A DNA stretch of 20,998 bases, taken from assembly GCA_018660305.1 (NCBI GenBank), contig JABJKO010000252.1:1-20998 (forward strand). Direction: 5' to 3'. Below are positions 16,873-20,998 of the stretch, piece by piece; position 1 is the first letter of the stretch; the number at the start of each line of letters is the position of its first letter. The notes under the pieces are model-generated. The model saw only the letters and a list, made by a program, of their open reading frames with translations, did no database searches and had not been told where the DNA came from. The stretch comes from Rhodospirillaceae bacterium. GTDB lineage: Bacteria > Pseudomonadota > Alphaproteobacteria > MPNO01 > UBA2964. The position numbers were made by a program, and so were the translations under genes.

Positions 16873-18807
16873 ATGAATGCAGAGACCTCCCCTTCCGATA
16901 CAATCATTGACGGCGACACCCATGACGGCGACACCGCGCAGGTTAGCCAGGGCGCGGAAAATTCCACCGCCAAACGGTTTTCCTCGATGAGCGTCGGTAT
17001 CAAGGTATATGGCATCGTCGCCCTCTGCCTGACGCTGCTGGCCGCGGTCGGCGGCGCCGGCATCTGGCAGATGGGCAAGATCGGCACCGAGCTGGAATCC
17101 ATCGCCGAACAGGACATTCCGCTGACCAGCGGGCTGACCAAGGTGACCATTCACCAGCTCGAGCAGGCGGTGAATTTCGAACGTGCCTTCCGGTTCGGCG
17201 AGGAAATGGTCAAGCACCCTGAAATTCGCAAGAAATTCGAGAAAACCGTTCATCACTTCGAGAAGCTCAGCCACAAGGTCGAAAAGGAGCTGAAGGAGGT
17301 GGAGGCCCAGGCCGAGACCGCCGCTCACAATGCCCATTCGGCGGCGGACAAAAAGGAATTCGTCCATGTGGTCGCGGCGCTCAAAAAAATCGAGGGTGAG
17401 CACAAGGGCTATGAGACCATTGCGGTAAAGGCCCTGAAGCTGATCGATGGGGGCCAGGTCGAAGAAGCGATCAGGCTCGAAGACCAGATCGTCGCGCTCG
17501 AGGATAAGCTCGATCACGAGCTCGAAGCCCTTCTCACGGAAGTGGGAAAATTCACCGAGAAAGCCGCCAAAACCGCCGAGGCCCATGAGCAATTCGCGAT
17601 CAAGCTGCTGATCGGTCTGGCTCTGGCGGCGTTCGCCCTGGGCGCGTTCGCATCGTTCCTGCTGGTGCGCTCGGCCATCATCAGACCGTTGACCGACGTG
17701 GTGGGCGCCGTGGATTCCATGACCAAAGGTGACCTGGAGGTCGAGGTCAAGATCCACTCCGATGACGAGATTGGCGCCGTCGCCAAGGCGCTGGGCGTCT
17801 TTAAGGAATCCATGATCGAAGCCAAACGGCTGGAAGCGCAGCAGCGCGAAGCCGAGAAGAAGGCGTTGGAAGAGGAACGCCAGCGCGAGGCCGAGAAGAT
17901 GGAAGCCGAACGCAAGGAAGCCGAGCAGAAACAACGCGAGGCAGCCGAACGCGAGGAACGGGCCAAGAAGCTCGACGAAATCATCGCCGCTTTCGACTCC
18001 CAGATTAACTCGGTTGTCGAGACGCTGAGTTCGGCGACCACGGAGATGCAATCCTCCGCCGAAACCATGTCGGCGACGGCGGAACAGACCAGCAGGCAGT
18101 CCACCGCGGTGGCGGCGGCTTCGGAAGAGGCCAGCACCAACGTCCAGACGGTGGCATCCGCCGCCGAGGAGCTGTCCGCCTCTGTCGAGGAGATCAGCCG
18201 TCAGGTGACCCAGAGCAACAAGATCTCCCAGGGCGCGGTCGAAGAAGCCAAGCTGACCAACGAGAAGGTCGAGGGTCTGGCCGAAGCGGCCCAGAAGATC
18301 GGCGATGTGGTCAATCTCATCAACGACATTGCGTCGCAGACCAATCTGCTGGCGCTCAACGCCACCATCGAGGCAGCCCGCGCCGGGGAAGCCGGCAAGG
18401 GCTTCGCGGTGGTGGCCTCAGAGGTCAAGTCGCTGGCCACCCAGACCGGCAAGGCCACTGAGGAGATCGGCGCCCAGATCACCGCCATCCAGGCCGCCAC
18501 CGCCGACGCGGTGCAGGCCATTCAGGGCATCGGCACCACCATCGGCGAGATCGGTGAGATCGCCACCTCGGTCGCCACCGCCGTCGAACAGCAGGGCTCC
18601 GCGACCAAAGAAATCGCGGGTTCGGTCCAGCAGGCCGCGGCCGGCACCCAGGAAGTCTCGAGCAACATCATCCAGGTCACCCAGGCGGCCGGCGAAGCCC
18701 AGTCCGCCTCCGGCCAGATGCTCGATGCCGCCAAGGAGCTGGCCCAGCAGGGCGATGTGCTGAGGACCGAAGTCAACCAGTTCCTGGAATCGGTCCGCGC
18801 CGCCTGA
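16873..18807 (+). CDS. Methyl-accepting chemotaxis protein 1
   Basis: This 644-aa chemoreceptor should sense a signal through its periplasmic domain and control CheA via CheW. An acidic cytoplasmic tail (1-40, with a repeated DGDT) precedes TM1 (about 44-66). A periplasmic helical sensor (67-242) contains eleven histidines, and TM2 lies at about 243-266. HAMP is at 267-320, a Glu/Lys/Ala/Arg coiled coil at about 315-370, and the signalling module at 375-640. The hairpin tip INDIASQTNLLALNATIEAA begins at residue 483 and continues with RAGEAGKGFAVVASEVKSLA. There is no CheR-tethering pentapeptide; the end is FLESVRAA. The ligand cannot be named. The ribosome site is weak (GAGCGG well upstream). 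A strong terminator follows, so it is probably monocistronic. Confidence 0.95.
   Translation: MNAETSPSDTIIDGDTHDGDTAQVSQGAENSTAKRFSSMSVGIKVYGIVALCLTLLAAVGGAGIWQMGKIGTELESIAEQDIPLTSGLTKVTIHQLEQAVNFERAFRFGEEMVKHPEIRKKFEKTVHHFEKLSHKVEKELKEVEAQAETAAHNAHSAADKKEFVHVVAALKKIEGEHKGYETIAVKALKLIDGGQVEEAIRLEDQIVALEDKLDHELEALLTEVGKFTEKAAKTAEAHEQFAIKLLIGLALAAFALGAFASFLLVRSAIIRPLTDVVGAVDSMTKGDLEVEVKIHSDDEIGAVAKALGVFKESMIEAKRLEAQQREAEKKALEEERQREAEKMEAERKEAEQKQREAAEREERAKKLDEIIAAFDSQINSVVETLSSATTEMQSSAETMSATAEQTSRQSTAVAAASEEASTNVQTVASAAEELSASVEEISRQVTQSNKISQGAVEEAKLTNEKVEGLAEAAQKIGDVVNLINDIASQTNLLALNATIEAARAGEAGKGFAVVASEVKSLATQTGKATEEIGAQITAIQAATADAVQAIQGIGTTIGEIGEIATSVATAVEQQGSATKEIAGSVQQAAAGTQEVSSNIIQVTQAAGEAQSASGQMLDAAKELAQQGDVLRTEVNQFLESVRAA
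16908..16935 (+). repeat. Short tandem repeat in the MCP1 N-terminal tail
   Basis: A 13-bp sequence, TGACGGCGACACC, occurs at 16908-16920 and 16923-16935 with a 15-bp period. It encodes DGDT-H-DGDT (residues 13-21) in the cytoplasmic tail before TM1. It is in frame. Confidence 0.8.
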
Positions 18808-18831
18808 CACGATCGCGGTCACGCCGGAGAC

Positions 18832-18866
18832 AAACCGCCCCGGAATTTTCTCCGGGGCGGTTTTTT
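18832..18866 (+). terminator. Strong intrinsic terminator after the first MCP gene
   Basis: A perfect 13-bp stem (18832-18844 with 18851-18863), GC-rich in its centre, has a 6-nt loop ATTTTC and a run of six T at 18861-18866. It begins 24 bp after the MCP1 stop. It separates transcription of the two MCP genes. Confidence 0.93.
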
Positions 18867-18911
18867 ATCGGGTCCGAATTGTTGAAAACATGGTTGCCGG
18901 AATACCTGCCC

Positions 18912-19033
18912 ATATCATTTGTTGCAGCTCAAGGCACACCCTCCATCTTCCAGGTAATCCGCCCGCCGACGGCCCGCGATCACCTCAAATCAGCCCTCAA
19001 AATGGGGCCGCAAATGACGGTCATGCGGCAGAT
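18912..19033 (+). repeat. Upstream repeat block 1, copy B
   Basis: This is the partner of 16457-16590; matched segments are listed with copy A. It starts 45 bp after the terminator of MCP1. A 68-codon open frame crossing it (18879-19085) is not preserved in copy A, so the similarity is not explained by protein coding. Confidence 0.7.
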
Positions 19034-19070
19034 CCCGCGCTCCCTTGATGCGACTGGTTCGCAAATTCGG

Positions 19071-19085
19071 TTAAGCAATCTTTAA
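19071..19085. promoter_or_regulatory. CtrA-type binding site upstream of the second MCP gene
   Basis: TTAA-GCAATCT-TTAA is an exact match to TTAA-N7-TTAA, the site of the alphaproteobacterial response regulator CtrA, which controls motility and chemotaxis genes in several lineages. It lies 393 bp before the MCP2 start and 9 bp before the GGTTAACC palindrome, which also contributes a TTAAC half-site. Confidence 0.45.
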
Positions 19086-19093
19086 ATCCTGCC

Positions 19094-19101
19094 GGTTAAC
19101 C
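19094..19101. promoter_or_regulatory. GGTTAACC palindrome, second copy
   Basis: This 8-bp palindrome matches the centre of the 12-bp palindrome at 16755-16766. After both copies come a TAG, a CAGG, an AAT and a CAATT in the same order, indicating a second conserved block (about 16755-16800 against 19092-19140). Confidence 0.35.
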
Positions 19102-19185
19102 ATAGCAAAGACAGGGAAATCGGCTGCAATTTCGAATTATATCGAATAATCGGCCGGGTCTATTTTGTGGAAGGTAGATTTTGCC

Positions 19186-19326
19186 ATGCGAGACCTGTTG
19201 CTTAAAACCCGTACCCTGCTTTCCGCGGCTGCCTGTGTAACCGGCGCCGCTACTTCCGGAAAATCCCGATTGACCGCTCCGGCGACGTCTCACGTGACGG
19301 CCATCCAGGCCAGAGAAGCGCTATGA
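19186..19326 (+). CDS. Doubtful small open reading frame, 46 aa
   Basis: ATG 19186 to TGA 19324-19326 encodes 46 residues starting MRDLLLKTRTLLSAAACVTG, a basic start and hydrophobic stretch that resemble a short signal or membrane peptide. GGAAGG lies 11 nt before the ATG, a little far for a ribosome site. I recognise no family. Its start sits about 92 bp after the GGTTAACC palindrome, close to where the MCP1 start sits relative to its own palindrome (116 bp), so it may occupy the former gene start. It could equally be chance. Confidence 0.2.
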   Translation: MRDLLLKTRTLLSAAACVTGAATSGKSRLTAPATSHVTAIQAREAL

Positions 19327-19477
19327 AATCAGGCAGGAAGAAAATTCACTCAAAGAATTCTGATCCTATTCACCACCTAAGGCAGGAGCGCCTCATTTAG
19401 CGATAGCTTTTGCCTATGGACGCTTAACGCGGCGAATTTTTAACAAATTGACTATGAAAAAAACGAAGGACGCAAAA

Positions 19478-20998
19478 ATGGATACCGAGACTGTCAAACC
19501 TGATGTCACCGAAAACATCGAAGAAGCAGCGCCATCAACCACTGGAAAAAGCGCGGGCTCCTTTATGCCATCCCTTAAAATCAGGGGCCGCCTGAATGGC
19601 GGGTTCGGCGCGGTATGCGCCGTGCTCGCAATCCTCGTCGGCATTACAATTTGGGAAATCAGCAGCATCTCGAAAATCAACCATCGGATCGTGGATCTTC
19701 GGGTTCCGACGTCGACGGCAAGTCTCGGCATGGTCAACGGCCTCAATGCCTCGCTGGCCGCGCTGCGCGGCTATATGATCACCGGCAATCCGGTCTTCAA
19801 GCAGCAGCGGGCGAAGGTGTGGTCAGACATCAAAAAAATCGAGTCCAGCATGGACAAGCTGTCGTTGAACTGGACCAACCCCAAGAACGTCAAAATCTGG
19901 AAAAATTTCGAGATTATCCTGGAGGAGTTCCGGGTCGCCCAGAAGACGGTCGAGGACATCGCCAAGACCCCTGACGAGCAGCCCGCAACCAAGATTCTAG
20001 TGATCGAGGCAGCGCCTAAAGCGGCCGTCATGGTCACTGAGATCACCAACATCATCAATGCCGAAGCCTCCCTGCCGGCCACGCCGGAACGCAAAATTCT
20101 GTTTGGCATGATGGCCGATGTGCGCGGCACCACCGCGCGGGGCCTGGCCAACATTCGGGCTTTCCTTCTGACCGGCGATCAGAAATTTCGTGACCGCTTC
20201 AATGTTATGTGGACCAAGAACAAGAAGCGCTTCGCCCAGTTGAAGGCCAACCGGGGACAACTCAGCCCCGCTCAGCAAAAATCCTTCGACAAGATGGACG
20301 CGGCGCGCACCGCCTTTCTTCCTCTGCCAGACAGGATGTTCGATATCCGGGCATCCAAGAAGTGGAACATGGCGAACTATTTGCTGGTGAGCGAAGCCGC
20401 CCCGCGGGCCGGCAAGCTCATGAATATCCTGAACGGCGCGAAACAGGCCGACGGAACACGCACCGGCGGCATGGTCGCAAACCAGAAGGCGCTGCTCAAC
20501 AAAGACGCGGCATCCGCTGCCGCCTCGATCGCCGAGACCAACCAGATTGAGTGGATACTGCTGGTGGTTGGTATCGCCGTCGCCGGCTTCATCGCTTTCT
20601 TTACCGCACGGTCCATCGTCAATCCGGTGAGCAACCTCACAGGCGCCATGACGCAGCTGGCGGGCGGTGACAAGGAAACCGAGATTCCGGCACTTGAGCG
20701 GACCGACGAACTCGGATCCATGGCCCAGGCGGTTCAGGTGTTCAAGGACAACATGATCGAGAACGAACGCCTACAGGCCGAACAAGCCGAAGCGGAGAAG
20801 CGGGCACAGGAAGAAGAAAGCCGTCGCGCCGAAGAAAAGCGCGCCGCCGAGGCCAAGGCCGAAGAGGACAAGCGCGCCACCGAAGAGCAGGCCGAGGCCG
20901 AGCGCAAACAAGCCATGCTCGATATGGCGAACTCGTTCGAGAAGAGCGTCATGGGGGTTGTCGAGACACTGAGTTCGGCCACTACCGAGATGCAATCC
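19478..20998 (+). CDS. Methyl-accepting chemotaxis protein 2 (3' truncated by the window)
   Basis: The frame is open from ATG 19478 to the window end (507 residues). GAAGGA lies 7 nt upstream; an in-frame ATG at 19454 lacks a ribosome site. The order is a cytoplasmic tail (1-37), TM1 (about 38-58), a large periplasmic helical sensor (about 60-357), TM2 (358-376) and HAMP (377-430). A Glu/Ala/Lys/Arg coiled coil (430-485) leads into the start of the signalling module, ending VVETLSSATTEMQS, identical to MCP1 over those 14 residues. The sensor has two similar halves (near 91-128 and 223-256), each with an R-aromatic-x-(L/I/M)-TG core; this recalls the helical bimodular or tandem four-helix sensors of other MCPs. 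The kinase-control tip lies beyond the window. Ligand unknown. Confidence 0.93.
   Translation, partial: MDTETVKPDVTENIEEAAPSTTGKSAGSFMPSLKIRGRLNGGFGAVCAVLAILVGITIWEISSISKINHRIVDLRVPTSTASLGMVNGLNASLAALRGYMITGNPVFKQQRAKVWSDIKKIESSMDKLSLNWTNPKNVKIWKNFEIILEEFRVAQKTVEDIAKTPDEQPATKILVIEAAPKAAVMVTEITNIINAEASLPATPERKILFGMMADVRGTTARGLANIRAFLLTGDQKFRDRFNVMWTKNKKRFAQLKANRGQLSPAQQKSFDKMDAARTAFLPLPDRMFDIRASKKWNMANYLLVSEAAPRAGKLMNILNGAKQADGTRTGGMVANQKALLNKDAASAAASIAETNQIEWILLVVGIAVAGFIAFFTARSIVNPVSNLTGAMTQLAGGDKETEIPALERTDELGSMAQAVQVFKDNMIENERLQAEQAEAEKRAQEEESRRAEEKRAAEAKAEEDKRATEEQAEAERKQAMLDMANSFEKSVMGVVETLSSATTEMQS

Larger units (their letters stand above)
18867..19477. other. Intergenic region between the two MCP genes
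   Basis: About 610 bp without a convincing gene. It contains repeat block 1 copy B (18912-19033), a CtrA-type site (19071-19085) and a GGTTAACC palindrome (19094-19101). A doubtful 46-codon reading frame (19186-19326) and about 150 bp with no recognisable element follow before the MCP2 ribosome site. The last part is AT-richer than the genes. Confidence 0.7.

Noticed and set aside
16789..18051. Long 420-codon minus-strand frame opposite mcp1
   Set aside because: It mirrors the high-GC coiled-coil gene; the translation is low-complexity Leu/Phe/Gly/Asp-rich and matches no family, while the plus strand is a clear MCP.
18879..19085. 68-codon plus-strand frame after the mcp1 terminator
   Set aside because: No ribosome site, and the homologous block before mcp1 does not keep the frame; the similarity looks non-coding.
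1..20998. Mobile elements, phage genes, CRISPR arrays, toxin-antitoxin or defence genes, tRNA and rRNA
   Set aside because: None was recognised on either strand: no transposase or integrase motifs, no regularly spaced repeats and no tRNA-like cloverleaf.

Overview
The window is GC-rich, densely coding DNA that reads as the chromosome of an alphaproteobacterium. The evidence is the gene order yebC-ruvC-ruvA-ruvB-ybgC-tolQ-tolR-tolA-tolB-pal-cpoB-tilS-ftsH-folP-glmM, the two long-coiled-coil chemoreceptors, and CtrA-type TTAA-N7-TTAA DNA. I lean towards a Rhodospirillales-like lineage, but the sequence alone does not fix the genus.

Layout. (1) Bases 2-811, plus strand: the 3' part of a MocR/aminotransferase-fold gene, convergent with what follows. 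(2) Bases 843-16418, minus strand: one codirectional series of 15 housekeeping genes, read from right to left: yebC, ruvCAB, ybgC, tolQRAB, pal, cpoB, tilS, ftsH, folP, glmM, thiD. Most neighbours overlap or lie within about 30 bp; the larger gaps are tolB-pal, pal-cpoB, tilS-ftsH, folP-glmM and glmM-thiD. (3) Bases 16419-20998: an accessory-looking signalling region with two plus-strand chemoreceptor (MCP) genes. The first is complete and ends in a strong intrinsic terminator; the second runs off the window. Each is preceded by a long non-coding region (454 and 670 bp).

How the genes fit together. RuvA/B/C process Holliday junctions. YbgC and the Tol-Pal proteins form the envelope machine that keeps the outer membrane attached and invaginating at division, with CpoB tuning it. 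TilS modifies the AUA-reading tRNA-Ile. FtsH is the membrane quality-control protease. FolP, GlmM and ThiD supply folate, UDP-GlcNAc precursor and thiamine pyrimidine. The two MCPs would feed a CheA/CheW pathway encoded elsewhere.

I found no mobile element, CRISPR, rRNA, tRNA or phage gene, and no clearly novel multi-gene system. The most interesting signal is in the non-coding DNA: the regions in front of the two MCP genes share two blocks of similar sequence, including a GGTTAACC palindrome, although the genes they precede have unrelated sensor domains. Other points worth checking are a perfect CtrA-type site before the second MCP, an internally duplicated sensor in that MCP, a histidine-rich sensor in the first MCP, and an extra N-terminal domain on dihydropteroate synthase.
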